64,000 bases of DNA from Paenibacillus sp. J5C2022 (GTDB taxonomy: Bacteria > Bacillota > Bacilli > Paenibacillales > Paenibacillaceae): positions 181,414-245,413 of the forward strand of contig NZ_JAOQJC010000006.1 of assembly GCF_025567625.1 (NCBI RefSeq). The letters run 5' to 3'. The notes beneath the pieces are model-generated. The model had not been told where the DNA came from. It ran no database searches and worked only from the letters and a program-made list of their open reading frames with translations. The number at the start of each line of letters is the position of its first letter. The first letter of the stretch is position 1. This document shows positions 35,321 to 44,646 of the stretch, in pieces. Both the position numbers and the translations under genes were made by a program.

Positions 35321-35845
35321 TCAGTCCTGCTCCAGCCGTCTTCCTGCTATGACCAAATCGCGCTCTACGCCATCCAGCACTGCTACGCCCGGCAGACATC
35401 CCCACTGCTGGAAGCCGAACCGCTCCAGCAGTGCAAGGCTTGGCTGGTTATGACGGAACACAAAACCCAATAACGTCGTCAGTCCAAGCCGCGGGCTCTC
35501 CGCGATGGCTCGCTTCAGCATGAGCGATCCCAGACCGCAGCGGCGATACGGCTCAGCGATGTAGATGCTGATCTCGGCTGTAGCGTTGTAAGCCGGGCGG
35601 CCATAGAACGACTGAAAGCCGAGCCAAGCTGACATCACCCCGCTGACGGCATCATGTACGACCCAGATCGGGCGCTCATGCGGCGTACGGGATTGGAACC
35701 AGGCAAGCTTGCTCTCTACGGTCACAGGCTCCACATCCGCCGTCACCATTCTGCCCGGTATCGTCGCATTATAGATGGAGACGATCTCGTCCAAGTCCTC
35801 CGGCTCTGCATCTCGTATAACAAATTGATCGGATAGCTGCTGCAT
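35321..35845 (-). CDS. GNAT acetyltransferase, phosphinothricin acetyltransferase-like
   Basis: 174 residues: [18 protein letters not shown] at the start, [21 protein letters not shown] as the acetyl-CoA motif (R/Q-x-x-G-x-G/A), and [16 protein letters not shown] near the C-terminus. The pattern matches the Pat/MnaT subgroup that N-acetylates phosphinothricin, methionine sulfoximine or similar amino acid analogues. Tail-to-head with the VanZ-like gene. Confidence 0.88.
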   Translation of the reverse strand: MQQLSDQFVIRDAEPEDLDEIVSIYNATIPGRMVTADVEPVTVESKLAWFQSRTPHERPIWVVHDAVSGVMSAWLGFQSFYGRPAYNATAEISIYIAEPYRRCGLGSLMLKRAIAESPRLGLTTLLGFVFRHNQPSLALLERFGFQQWGCLPGVAVLDGVERDLVIAGRRLEQD

Positions 35846-35924
35846 ATGTATATCCCTCTCTCGGATGTATAGGGAAGCGGCCCGCCAAGTCTATGCATGG
35901 ACGGACCGCTTGATCGAACTCCCG

Positions 35925-37598
35925 TTAAGCCTGTGTCGGATTGAAGGAGCTCTTCAGGGAGACGATACGGTTGAACACCAGCTTCTCGCCGTCAGAATCT
36001 TTGGGATCGACACTGAAGTAGCCGTGGCGGAAAAACTGGTACTTGTCCCCGCCCTTCGTCTCCTTCATATTCGGCTCCACGAAGCCGTGCTCCACAACCA
36101 GAGATGCGGGATTAACCTTCTCCAGGAACGACTTCCCTTCCTCTTGCGCTTCGTCCAGTATAAGCGGCTCCAGCAAGCGGAATTGCGCCGGTACAGCGGC
36201 GGAAGCGTCCACCCAATGGATCGTCCCCTTCACCTTCCGTCCCGTAAATCCGCTCCCGCTCTTCGTCTCGGGATCGTACGTGCAGTACAGCTCCACCACA
36301 TTGCCATCCTCGTCCTTAATGACATCCTGACAGGTAATGAAGTAAGCATGCTTCAGCCGCACCTCGTTGCCTGGGAACAGGCGGAAGTATTTCTTGGGCG
36401 GATTCTCCATGAAGTCGTCTTGTTCAATATAAATCTCGCGAGAGAATGGAATCTGGCGTGTGCCCATCTCCTCGTTCTCCGAGTTGTTCTCCGCTTCCAG
36501 CCATTCCGTCTGGCCTTCCGGATAGTTCGTAATGACCACCTTGAGCGGCTTCAGCACCGCCATAGTGCGAGGCGCCTTCAACTTCAAGTCTTCGCGGATG
36601 AAAAACTCCAGATTGCGCTCATCCACCACGCTATTGCTCTTGGCAACGCCGATCTCCCGGCAGAACGTACGGAGCGCTTCCGACGTGTATCCACGGCGGC
36701 GCATCCCGCTGATCGTTGGCATGCGCGGATCGTCCCAACCGTCCACGACTCCTTCGTCCACCAGCTGCTTCAGGTAGCGCTTGCTCATGACCGTGTTCGT
36801 CACGTTCAGGCGGGCGAATTCATACTGATGCGGCGTCGCTTCCATCTCGCATTCCGCGATAACCCAATCGTAGAGAGGGCGGTGGTCTTCGAATTCCAAT
36901 GTGCAGATGGAATGCGTGACGCCTTCAATGGCATCGCCAAGCGGGTGCGCGTAATCGTACATCGGATAGATGCACCAGTCATCTCCCGTACGATGGTGAT
37001 GCGTATGGGCGATTCGATAGAGCACGGGATCACGCAGCGAGATGTTAGGGGACGCCATATCGATCTTGGCTCTCAGCACAAGCTCCCCGTCCTTGAATTC
37101 GCCTGCGCGCATGCGCGCGAACAGCTCCAGATTCTCCTGGGTGCTGCGGCTTCTTCCCGGGCTGTCCTTGCCCGGCTCCGTCAATGTCCCTCTCATCTCT
37201 CGCATCTGCTCCGCTGTCAGATCGCATACGTACGCCTTGCCCTTCTTAATCAGCAGCACGGCGCGATTGTACATCTCCTCGAAGTAATCGGAGGCGAAGC
37301 GCAGCTCATCCCATTGGAATCCGAGCCACTTCACATCTTCTTGTATGGCCTCTACATATTCCGTATCTTCCTTCAGCGGATTCGTATCGTCGAACCGCAA
37401 GTTCGTCCTTCCCTTGAACTCGTCGGCCAATTCGAAATTGAGGCAGATCGACTTGGCATGCCCGATATGCAAGTACCCGTTCGGCTCGGGCGGGAAGCGA
37501 GTGACGACTTCCTGTACCCGGCCGCTCTGCAAATCATCAACGACGATATGGCGAATGAAATTGGAGGAGGACGACTTGTTTTCTGTTGCGCTTTCCAT
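35925..37598 (-). CDS. glnS: Glutaminyl-tRNA synthetase
   Basis: Class I synthetase charging tRNA-Gln. [15 protein letters not shown] contains the HIGH motif, [11 protein letters not shown] the KMSKS loop, and [18 protein letters not shown] the Asp-rich acceptor-site segment; the C-terminal beta-barrel anticodon domain fills about residues 340-550. ATG 37598 follows AAAGG by about 8-9 nt. 557 residues. Many Firmicutes such as B. subtilis lack GlnRS and use GluRS plus GatCAB; some Paenibacilli have both, probably by old transfer from proteobacteria. It is monocistronic. Confidence 0.95.
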   Translation of the reverse strand: MESATENKSSSSNFIRHIVVDDLQSGRVQEVVTRFPPEPNGYLHIGHAKSICLNFELADEFKGRTNLRFDDTNPLKEDTEYVEAIQEDVKWLGFQWDELRFASDYFEEMYNRAVLLIKKGKAYVCDLTAEQMREMRGTLTEPGKDSPGRSRSTQENLELFARMRAGEFKDGELVLRAKIDMASPNISLRDPVLYRIAHTHHHRTGDDWCIYPMYDYAHPLGDAIEGVTHSICTLEFEDHRPLYDWVIAECEMEATPHQYEFARLNVTNTVMSKRYLKQLVDEGVVDGWDDPRMPTISGMRRRGYTSEALRTFCREIGVAKSNSVVDERNLEFFIREDLKLKAPRTMAVLKPLKVVITNYPEGQTEWLEAENNSENEEMGTRQIPFSREIYIEQDDFMENPPKKYFRLFPGNEVRLKHAYFITCQDVIKDEDGNVVELYCTYDPETKSGSGFTGRKVKGTIHWVDASAAVPAQFRLLEPLILDEAQEEGKSFLEKVNPASLVVEHGFVEPNMKETKGGDKYQFFRHGYFSVDPKDSDGEKLVFNRIVSLKSSFNPTQA

Positions 37599-37775
37599 CA
37601 CAATCAACCTTTCCCACGGTAAATATTTATCCTACTATAATACACAAAAATAATTGAAATTACACTTGTTATAGCCGCCTGCAGCGGAATACTCTCATAA
37701 TCGATTAAAAAATTCTCACTTTCAACACAAAAGAACAATTTGCCAGTATGATAGGTTTAGTTAAAACGAATAAAT

Positions 37776-37910
37776 TGCCAAATTCCCTACACAGGGAAAC
37801 GGGGGAACCACTTTGGGTGAATTGATTCCGGCCTGCGCAAGAACGGAACCGGGCTTGGGAATCATAGGGGACCTTCAACCGAACCCCACAGCTAACCTCG
37901 TCGGCATCGG
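37776..37910 (+). promoter_or_regulatory. c-di-AMP riboswitch (ydaO/yuaA class)
   Basis: The leader has the class landmarks in order: GGGGGAACCA, GGGTGAATTG with a complementary region CAATTCAC-like pairing, a central GC-rich stem, and CACAGCTAACCTCGTCGGC near the 3' end, followed by the gene's GGAAGGAG site. Paired TTGCC/GGCAT ends may form P1. The class binds c-di-AMP and turns off wall-hydrolase and K+ transport genes; here it precedes an NlpC/P60 hydrolase, its common partner. The rest of the 327-bp gap (37599-37775) shows only AT-rich promoter-like DNA. Confidence 0.92.
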
Positions 37911-37925
37911 AAGGAGTTTCACGTT

Positions 37926-38450
37926 TTGAAGAAGAAGATCAGCGCCCTATTCGCTGGACTTGCACTGCTGCTCGCATTCCAAGCGGGAAGCGTCATGGCA
38001 AGCTCCGAAATGCAAGAAAGCATCGATGAAGTCATCGGAACCAAGTATAAGTATGGCGGCAACACGACCAGCGGCTTCGATTGCTCCGGATTTATCATTC
38101 ATATCTTCAATCAGGCGAGCGTTGATCTGCCTCGTAGATCGGCAGACCAGGCAACAGTAGGCACTAAGGTAGCCAAGGCCGACCTGAAGCCGGGAGATCT
38201 TGTATTCTTCGATACTAGCGGCAAGAACAACGGGAAAGTATCCCATGCAGGCATTTATGTTGGTGACGGAAGCTTCGCACATGCCTCCACTAGCCGCGGT
38301 GTAGTGATCGACAAGTTGGACTCTTCCTATTACAAGAACCGTTACGTAACGGCTCGTCGCGTATTGGATGAGGAAGCCTATCAGGCTTTTGCCGTAGAAG
38401 CAGTAGAAGAGAAAGAAGTACAAGTAGCTGCAGCGGAGAAGGCTGCTTAA
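37926..38450 (+). CDS. NlpC/P60 cell-wall endopeptidase
   Basis: Secreted gamma-D-glutamyl-diaminopimelate-type endopeptidase of 174 residues. A signal peptide (1-25, ending VMASS) is followed by the NlpC/P60 domain with Cys53 (SGFDCSGF), His107 (VSHAGIY) and His119 (FAHAS). A Glu/Ala-rich tail (145-174) may be disordered; there is no wall-binding domain. TTG start with GGAAGGAG. Its leader is a c-di-AMP riboswitch, so hydrolase synthesis is probably reduced when c-di-AMP is high. The likely action is peptidoglycan remodelling. Confidence 0.93.
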   Translation: MKKKISALFAGLALLLAFQAGSVMASSEMQESIDEVIGTKYKYGGNTTSGFDCSGFIIHIFNQASVDLPRRSADQATVGTKVAKADLKPGDLVFFDTSGKNNGKVSHAGIYVGDGSFAHASTSRGVVIDKLDSSYYKNRYVTARRVLDEEAYQAFAVEAVEEKEVQVAAAEKAA

Positions 38451-38477
38451 GCATCCAAGAATAATAGAAATTGAAAT

Positions 38478-38513
38478 AATGGCGGTGCAGGATTTCATCC
38501 TCGCACCGCCATT
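38478..38513. terminator. Bidirectional terminator after the NlpC/P60 gene
   Basis: AATGGCGGTGC pairs with GCACCGCCATT, with TTTTAAT following on the plus strand. The convergent BIG2 gene ends 12 bp away. Confidence 0.88.
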
Positions 38514-38524
38514 TTAATGTCCAA

Positions 38525-41125
38525 TTATTTCACCACAACGCTAACCTTCGCCTTCATATTGCCGAACTTCAGCGTTACCGTCGCTCTTCCCTTGCCTTGC
38601 ACTGTGATAAGCCCGTGCTTCACATGGGCAACCTTCGGATTGGAAGAGCTCCATAGACCGTCTATCGTGACGGCACGCTCCGAATTGTCTGAATAAGTCG
38701 CCAGTCCGTCCAACTGCAGCTTCTGGCCTACCGACAGCTCCAGTACCGTGACAGGACTATCCTTGGACATGACATCCAAGTATTTCAGATAATCTACTTC
38801 AATGTTAATCGTAACTTTCTCGCCGTTGTACTCGCCGTACACTTTCGCTTTGCCATACCCGATCGCCGTTACTTTCCCATCCGCTACCTCTGCCACTTTG
38901 CTGTTGGAGGATTTCCAGGCAGCCGACTTGGTCACATCCTTCGTCCTGCCATCCGGCAGCACTGCATTCAACGTCAGTGAATGGGATTGGCCCGACTGCA
39001 TGCTCAAGTTGTCTGTATCCACTTCCAGCCGGTCGATCGCTCCTACTTCCACGGCGATACTTACCGTCTGGCCGCCATACTCCGCTTTAACTGTCGTCTT
39101 CCCTACAGCCGCTCCAGTAATCAATCCGCCGGATACGCTGGCAGCCTTGTCCGACGAGACCGACCACTTCGCATCATTCGTCACGATCGTCTCTGTGCCA
39201 AGCGAGTCTGTTGAAGTTAATACGATCTGCTGCGTCTCGCCAACTTCCAGTTGCACGGAAGTGGCGTTGGCCTTCAACTGATTGGACACATCGACCTCCA
39301 CGTAGATCGACGCCTTCACGCCTCCGAAAGTGGCTGTAATGAGAGTCGTTCCGCTGTCATGGGCTGTAACTGCCCCCTTATACACAGATGCGACTTCCGG
39401 GGCGGAAGATGTCCATTCAGCCAGCAACCTCACTGCTTTCGATACGCCATCCTCGTATAGCGCGGTAGCGATGAGAGTCTGCTCCTCATCTTGCTCCATA
39501 ACAAGTCTCTTCTTATTAAATGACAGCTTCTGAACGACACCGACGGATACAGGGACGCTGACGGAACGGGTCCCATAGGATACGGTTACCGTCGCAGATC
39601 CAGTAGCTACCCCGATAATGCTGCCTCGCTTGGCCTCTGCAATATTGGCGCTGGAGGAGGTCCACGTCGCGCTATCGGTCACATCCACGGACTTGCCTCC
39701 GGAGAAATTAGCCGTTACCTTCAGCTTTGTCGTATCGCCCACCTGCATCGATACCCGCTCCTGGCTCAGCGTCAAGCTGTTCGGAAGGCTCACTTCCACC
39801 TCCATGCTCGCCGACTTCCCGCCATACTGCGCAGTTATCGTGGCCGCGCCGGATTTGTAGCCTCTCACTTTGCCCTTCGAGACGGAAGCGATATTCTGAT
39901 TGCTCGAGCTCCACTTGGCCTTCTCGGCAATCTGCTCCGTCGTTCCGTCTGCGAATGTGGCCGTAAGCTCTACCGTTTCCTCCTTGTCGATATCGAGCGC
40001 GAGCACATCCTTATTCAGCTCCAGTCTCTTGGGAACCTCCACGTCAACGTCAATGCTGACCTGACGATCGCCATAAGCTGCCGTAATCGTCACTTCCCCT
40101 GACCTGTAGGAAGTAATCCGTCCCTTAGACACGAACGCTATCGAGCTGTCGGAAGACGTCCACTTCGCTTGACTCGTAATATCGTCCGTCTTGCCGTCCA
40201 TATAAGTCGCCGTTAGCTTGAGCTGCTCGTCCTCATTCGCCTTCATGAACAGCTCTTGCTTGTTCAATTCAATTTTCCGGGTAGCGTCGACATAGACCGT
40301 GATGGAAGCGGTCTTCGTACCGTATGAAGCCGTGATCTTCGCTTCACCTGAGCCGTATGCTTTCACAACTCCGTCAATCGCGTCCGCGACCTTCTCGTTG
40401 TCGCTCTTCCACTCCGCCTTGCCGGACACATTCTCGACCGTTCCGTCCGGATAAGTTGCCTGAAGCTCAACCGTCTCTTCTTCGCCCAACAGCAAGAATA
40501 ACTCCGATTGATTGATATCAAGCCTGCGGGCGATCTCGACCGAGACTTTCATGTTAACGGACTGGTTGCCATAAGCCGCCGTTACGATAGCCGTACCGGA
40601 TTTCTTGCCGGTTACCAGCCCGTTCACAACTGTCGCCACGGAATAATTATCAACGGACCAATCGGCCTGTTGTGTGACGGATTCGCTGGAGCCATCCTCA
40701 TAGATAGCCGTAAGCTCTACCTGCTGCTGTTCGTCTATCCGCAGGTCGAACTCATCGATATCGGCCGACAACGCCTTCACTTTCTTCGTTACGGTCGTCG
40801 TGATGACTACCGTCTTTCCCATATAAGTCGCCGTAATAACAGCCGTTCCTTCCGCTTTCGCTGTTACCGTACCCGCATAGACAGCGGCAACGGCTGCGCT
40901 GCCCGTAGACCAGTCCGTTTCAATCGTGACATCCTCCGTCGATCCGTCCTCGTATACAGCCGTCGCATACAGCGAATGGGAATCGCCTTCCTCCAGCGTA
41001 ATTTCGTTTTTGCTCACAACCAGCTTGGAGATTTTTTTGCCGGCTGCGGACGCAGCCCCGCCGCTGGTGAACATCGACAGAAGAAGCAACAGCGAGAGAA
41101 CCAGCGACAACTGTTTTTTAAGCAT
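38525..41125 (-). CDS. Secreted protein with ten BIG2 (bacterial Ig-like) repeats
   Basis: 866 residues. Signal peptide at about 1-28 (LSLVLSLLLLLSMFTSGGAASA), then about ten consecutive BIG2 domains of about 85 residues, each with a W[ST]SS..(K)VA.V..G.(V)TA..(S)GTA.(V/I)TA.YGG core. There is no LPXTG, SLH or enzyme domain, so it may be released or held by other means. The ATG at 41125 is chosen 11 nt after AAGGAGG; an ATG at 41158 has no site. Divergence among the repeats argues against recent duplication. The upstream 41126-41344 region shows nothing but an AT-rich palindromic stretch. Confidence 0.9.
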   Translation of the reverse strand: MLKKQLSLVLSLLLLLSMFTSGGAASAAGKKISKLVVSKNEITLEEGDSHSLYATAVYEDGSTEDVTIETDWSTGSAAVAAVYAGTVTAKAEGTAVITATYMGKTVVITTTVTKKVKALSADIDEFDLRIDEQQQVELTAIYEDGSSESVTQQADWSVDNYSVATVVNGLVTGKKSGTAIVTAAYGNQSVNMKVSVEIARRLDINQSELFLLLGEEETVELQATYPDGTVENVSGKAEWKSDNEKVADAIDGVVKAYGSGEAKITASYGTKTASITVYVDATRKIELNKQELFMKANEDEQLKLTATYMDGKTDDITSQAKWTSSDSSIAFVSKGRITSYRSGEVTITAAYGDRQVSIDVDVEVPKRLELNKDVLALDIDKEETVELTATFADGTTEQIAEKAKWSSSNQNIASVSKGKVRGYKSGAATITAQYGGKSASMEVEVSLPNSLTLSQERVSMQVGDTTKLKVTANFSGGKSVDVTDSATWTSSSANIAEAKRGSIIGVATGSATVTVSYGTRSVSVPVSVGVVQKLSFNKKRLVMEQDEEQTLIATALYEDGVSKAVRLLAEWTSSAPEVASVYKGAVTAHDSGTTLITATFGGVKASIYVEVDVSNQLKANATSVQLEVGETQQIVLTSTDSLGTETIVTNDAKWSVSSDKAASVSGGLITGAAVGKTTVKAEYGGQTVSIAVEVGAIDRLEVDTDNLSMQSGQSHSLTLNAVLPDGRTKDVTKSAAWKSSNSKVAEVADGKVTAIGYGKAKVYGEYNGEKVTINIEVDYLKYLDVMSKDSPVTVLELSVGQKLQLDGLATYSDNSERAVTIDGLWSSSNPKVAHVKHGLITVQGKGRATVTLKFGNMKAKVSVVVK

Positions 41126-41344
41126 AAGATAAATAGCCTCCTTGATATGTGAATTCATCCGATATGACAGTCAAGTGATATCATCCAATTGTTCTTCCGG
41201 AAGTAGACTAGGCAGCCCCTTTCTTTACTTGATGGTCACTGGATTGATAGATCACTATATATATCGGGAATACATATCAAGGAATGAATAGGACTTTGCC
41301 AATAAAAATGGAATATTAAGGGATATCCGTACAGTTGTAATGAG

Positions 41345-42577
41345 CTATCCCGTAATGGCCAGCTTGCGCTTGCGACCGAGCACCAGCATAACGATCAACA
41401 GGACAAGAAGCAGGCCCACGAGCGCGGCAATGTACCATAGCGTCGCACCTACATGGAAGACATCCATCATCCAGCCTGTAATGCGCGGGAAGATCGCTCC
41501 GCCAAGCCCGCCGAAGGCGACAAGTATGCTCGTCGTCCGCTCGGTCATGCCAGGCAACAGCTCGTTCGCATAGACCAGTGCTATGCCGAACATGCCGGAG
41601 AAGAAGAGACCGCATAGCGCCGTCAGAATAAGCATGCCCGCCAAGCCTTGGACCATGCCCATCAGGCTTATGACGATCGTCGCACCGATCGTAGCGTAGG
41701 CCAGATAGCGGACATAGCCGATCCGGTCTGCCAGCACCCCGGCGAATAGACGTCCGACGACGACCATCCCCCAGAACAAGCCCAGTACAGCGGCAGCTCC
41801 CGCCTCCTCCATGCCGGATCTGTCGATCATGATGGAGGGCAAGTAATTGGAGAAGCTCATCTCCATGCCTACGTAGATCATGAAGAACAGAGCGGCGAGC
41901 GCGAGGAACGGAAGGGCCGAGTAGGCATATCCGTATACGCCTGCTTCTCCCCTCTTTCCCCGCTTTATAGATACAGCGGTATCGGATGAATCCCGTTGCC
42001 CTGCAGCGGGCTGCGCGGCCAGCGCATCGTCCGTCTCATTGCCGAAGGACATCGTCAGCCACAGCACGAAGGTAATGCCGGAGAGCGCAGCCAGGATCGG
42101 GAATGACAGCTGCCAGATATGCTGTTGAATAAGATAGGCGGCCGTAATGGGGATCAGCAGCGCACCCAGACCGAAGAACGTCTCCAGACGGCTTACGGCA
42201 GAAGCTTTCCCATCCTTCACCAGATCGATGACCATGGCGCCTACGATCGCTTCCGTCATGCCGAAGCCGAAGCCGGCGATTGGAGCCACAGCGAGCATCC
42301 ACTCCCATGGAAGCAATAAGCTGTATGCCGCTTCGCTGACGGTCAGCGCGCCCATTGCAAGCAATACGACTCCGCGCTTCCCCAGCTTGCCTGATAAAGC
42401 AGGCGCCAACAATACGCCTGCAAGAAAACCGAGAAATTGATTCATAATCCATTGGCCGCCGTCCCTGTATGCAAGACCGTAATGCGCCATCATCGGCTCC
42501 AGCACGGATCCTCCGACCACATGTGCAATTCCGATGACAAGATAGGAAAGACAGCCGATCCATAACAACCTCTTCAT
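41345..42577 (-). CDS. Major facilitator superfamily transporter
   Basis: 410 residues, twelve predicted helices in two halves with a cytoplasmic linker around 190-220 (rich in charged residues). GFGFGMTEAIVGAMVIDLV and GLFFSGMFGIALVYANELLPGMTERTTSILVAFGGLGGAI resemble FHS/fucose-permease-like sugar transporters. Transcribed away from the second sugar ABC operon, with which it shares a promoter region. Confidence 0.85.
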   Translation of the reverse strand: MKRLLWIGCLSYLVIGIAHVVGGSVLEPMMAHYGLAYRDGGQWIMNQFLGFLAGVLLAPALSGKLGKRGVVLLAMGALTVSEAAYSLLLPWEWMLAVAPIAGFGFGMTEAIVGAMVIDLVKDGKASAVSRLETFFGLGALLIPITAAYLIQQHIWQLSFPILAALSGITFVLWLTMSFGNETDDALAAQPAAGQRDSSDTAVSIKRGKRGEAGVYGYAYSALPFLALAALFFMIYVGMEMSFSNYLPSIMIDRSGMEEAGAAAVLGLFWGMVVVGRLFAGVLADRIGYVRYLAYATIGATIVISLMGMVQGLAGMLILTALCGLFFSGMFGIALVYANELLPGMTERTTSILVAFGGLGGAIFPRITGWMMDVFHVGATLWYIAALVGLLLVLLIVMLVLGRKRKLAITG

Positions 42578-42668
42578 TCCGCAATTACCCCTTTAAAGCT
42601 TAATCAATCCTGACAACACATCGAATTTCTTCATTATATACGAAATAGTGGCGTTTTTGATGATCCTG

Positions 42669-42718
42669 AAAAAATGTACATTTTTTGTTCTCATTATTAT
42701 CATCATGAAAGAATGATG
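42669..42718. promoter_or_regulatory. Palindromes in the divergent MFS / lplB-type promoter region
   Basis: AAAAAATGTACATTTTTT (42669-42686) is a perfect 18-bp palindrome, and CATCAT-6-ATGATG (42701-42718) lies 14 bp downstream. Position between two divergent genes suggests operator function. Confidence 0.45.
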
Positions 42719-42824
42719 ATGCGATGAAGAAGTGGCGATTGATCCTTCAAGCCGCTTGGCATACAGTTAAATCAACTTCGCGAAGGCAACATCCATCCCG
42801 ATGAAAGGAGATGAAAGCGTTCTT

Positions 42825-43739
42825 ATGAAATTCAGTCATATTCGATCTTCGATCATACGGGATCGGTATCTGTACATTATGCTCGTCCCATTCCTGCTAT
42901 GGTACATCATCTTTCAATTTAAGCCGTTATACGGCCTGCAAATCGCATTTAAAGATTTCAGCGTATGGAAAGGAATAGCGGACAGTCCTTGGGTTGGCTG
43001 GAAAAACTTTATTACGTTTTTCGACAGTCCTTATTTTATCAGGACATTGCGAAATACGCTTATCATCAATTTCTATCAGCTTATTTTCGCCTTCCCTGTT
43101 CCGATCGCGCTTGCCCTGCTGTTGAATGAAATCCGCAATGCCCTGTTCAAGAAGACCGTGCAGACGCTGACTTATTTGCCTCACTTTATATCGGTCGTTG
43201 TTGTAGCAGGTATTGTGACCAACTTTCTGGCGCCAAGCAACGGAATCGTCAACCTGATCATCAGCATGTTCGGCGGGGAGAAGATCTACTTCCTGACGCA
43301 GCCGGAATATTTCCGAACCATCTTCATCGCTTCGATGGACATATGGAAGGAAGCCGGCTTCAACACGATCGTGTACTTGGCCGCGGTAACAGCCGTCAAT
43401 CCGGCGTTATATGAAGCTGCGGTTATGGATGGCGCCAATCGCTGGAAGCAGACGATCCATGTCACCTTGCCGGCGATGATGCCTACCATTGCGATTATGC
43501 TTATTCTGAAGATCGGCTCGATGATGGAAGTGTCCTATGAAGCGATTATCCTGCTCTATCAGCCTTCCACATATGAGACGGCAGACGTGATCAGCACCTA
43601 CGTCTATCGCTCCGGCTTGCAGGAGGGACAGTACGATCTCGCCACGGCAGTGGGGCTGTTCAATGGCCTCGTCGGCTTGATTCTCGTCGTATTCGCCAAC
43701 AGGGCGAGCAAGAAACTAACGGAAACCGGGCTATGGTAA
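42825..43739 (+). CDS. Carbohydrate ABC transporter permease, LplB type
   Basis: 304-residue permease, six helices, with VPFLLWYIIFQFKPLYGLQIAFKDF and the EAA loop LYEAAVMDGANRWKQTIHVTLPAM. The start is uncertain: ATG 42825 gives the usual N-terminus but GGAG is 14 nt away; ATG 42801 has no site. First gene of a four-gene unit. Similar systems (LplABC, YtcQ-type) import oligosaccharides or uronates and lack their own ATPase. Confidence 0.9.
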   Translation: MKFSHIRSSIIRDRYLYIMLVPFLLWYIIFQFKPLYGLQIAFKDFSVWKGIADSPWVGWKNFITFFDSPYFIRTLRNTLIINFYQLIFAFPVPIALALLLNEIRNALFKKTVQTLTYLPHFISVVVVAGIVTNFLAPSNGIVNLIISMFGGEKIYFLTQPEYFRTIFIASMDIWKEAGFNTIVYLAAVTAVNPALYEAAVMDGANRWKQTIHVTLPAMMPTIAIMLILKIGSMMEVSYEAIILLYQPSTYETADVISTYVYRSGLQEGQYDLATAVGLFNGLVGLILVVFANRASKKLTETGLW

Positions 43740-43751
43740 GGAGGTGAGCCG

Positions 43752-44624
43752 ATGAAACCGACATCAGGAGAAAAGTTATTCGCCGTATTCAATTATATAC
43801 TGCTCGCTCTGTTCGCTTTAGCCGCACTTTACCCGTTCGTCTATGTGCTGTCCGCTTCCTTGAGCTCCTCGGAAGCCGTCGTGACAGGCTCTGTCTGGCT
43901 GTGGCCGATCGATATCCAGCTTCAGTCTTATGTGAAGGTCATGCAATACGAAGGCATATGGACGGCTTACGCCAACACCATCTATTATACCGTAGTCGGC
44001 ACGGCATGCAGTCTGCTTCTTACCGTACTGGGGGCTTATCCGCTCTCCAAGCAGCGGCTGCAGGGCGGCACGTTTATCAGCTTTATGATCGCTTTCACCA
44101 TGTGGTTCAATGCCGGCATGATTCCGATGTATCTCAACTTCCGGGACCTGGGGCTGCTGGATAACCGTGCGGCTATCATAATCGGCTTTGCATTATCGGC
44201 TTTCTACGTCATCTTGATGCGCACCTTCTTCCAGAACATACCGAACGATCTCGAAGAATCCGCTAAAGTAGACGGCGCGAACGACTTTCAGATTTTATGG
44301 AAAATTTATTTGCCCTTGTCAAAGGCCGCTCTCACGACCATCGGCCTGTTCTACGCCGTATTCCGCTGGAACGGCTACTTCTGGGCTATGGTACTATTGA
44401 AGGACGAGAATAAAATCCCGCTTCAAGTGCTGCTGAAGAAGCTTATCGTCGAATTGAACCTGAGTGAGGAAATGATGGCGTCCAGAGATGTAACTGCTGC
44501 CATCTCACAAGAAACCGTCGTCTACGCCACCATCATCATCTCCATTATACCGATCGTAGCTGTCTATCCGTTCATTCAGCGCTACTTCGTCAAAGGGGTT
44601 ATGATCGGTTCTGTGAAAGGATAA
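43752..44624 (+). CDS. Carbohydrate ABC transporter permease, LplC type
   Basis: 290-residue permease. FAVFNYILLALFALAALYPF and the ending FVKGVMIGSVKG are typical; the EAA loop is LEESAKVDGANDFQILWKIYLPLS. A GGAGGTG site lies before the ATG and the gap to the previous gene is 12 bp. Confidence 0.92.
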   Translation: MKPTSGEKLFAVFNYILLALFALAALYPFVYVLSASLSSSEAVVTGSVWLWPIDIQLQSYVKVMQYEGIWTAYANTIYYTVVGTACSLLLTVLGAYPLSKQRLQGGTFISFMIAFTMWFNAGMIPMYLNFRDLGLLDNRAAIIIGFALSAFYVILMRTFFQNIPNDLEESAKVDGANDFQILWKIYLPLSKAALTTIGLFYAVFRWNGYFWAMVLLKDENKIPLQVLLKKLIVELNLSEEMMASRDVTAAISQETVVYATIIISIIPIVAVYPFIQRYFVKGVMIGSVKG

Positions 44625-44646
44625 CTAAAAGGGAGGACATATTATT

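Noticed and set aside
35865..37622. 585-codon frame antisense to glnS
   Set aside because: Shadow of glnS; no family and no start signals.
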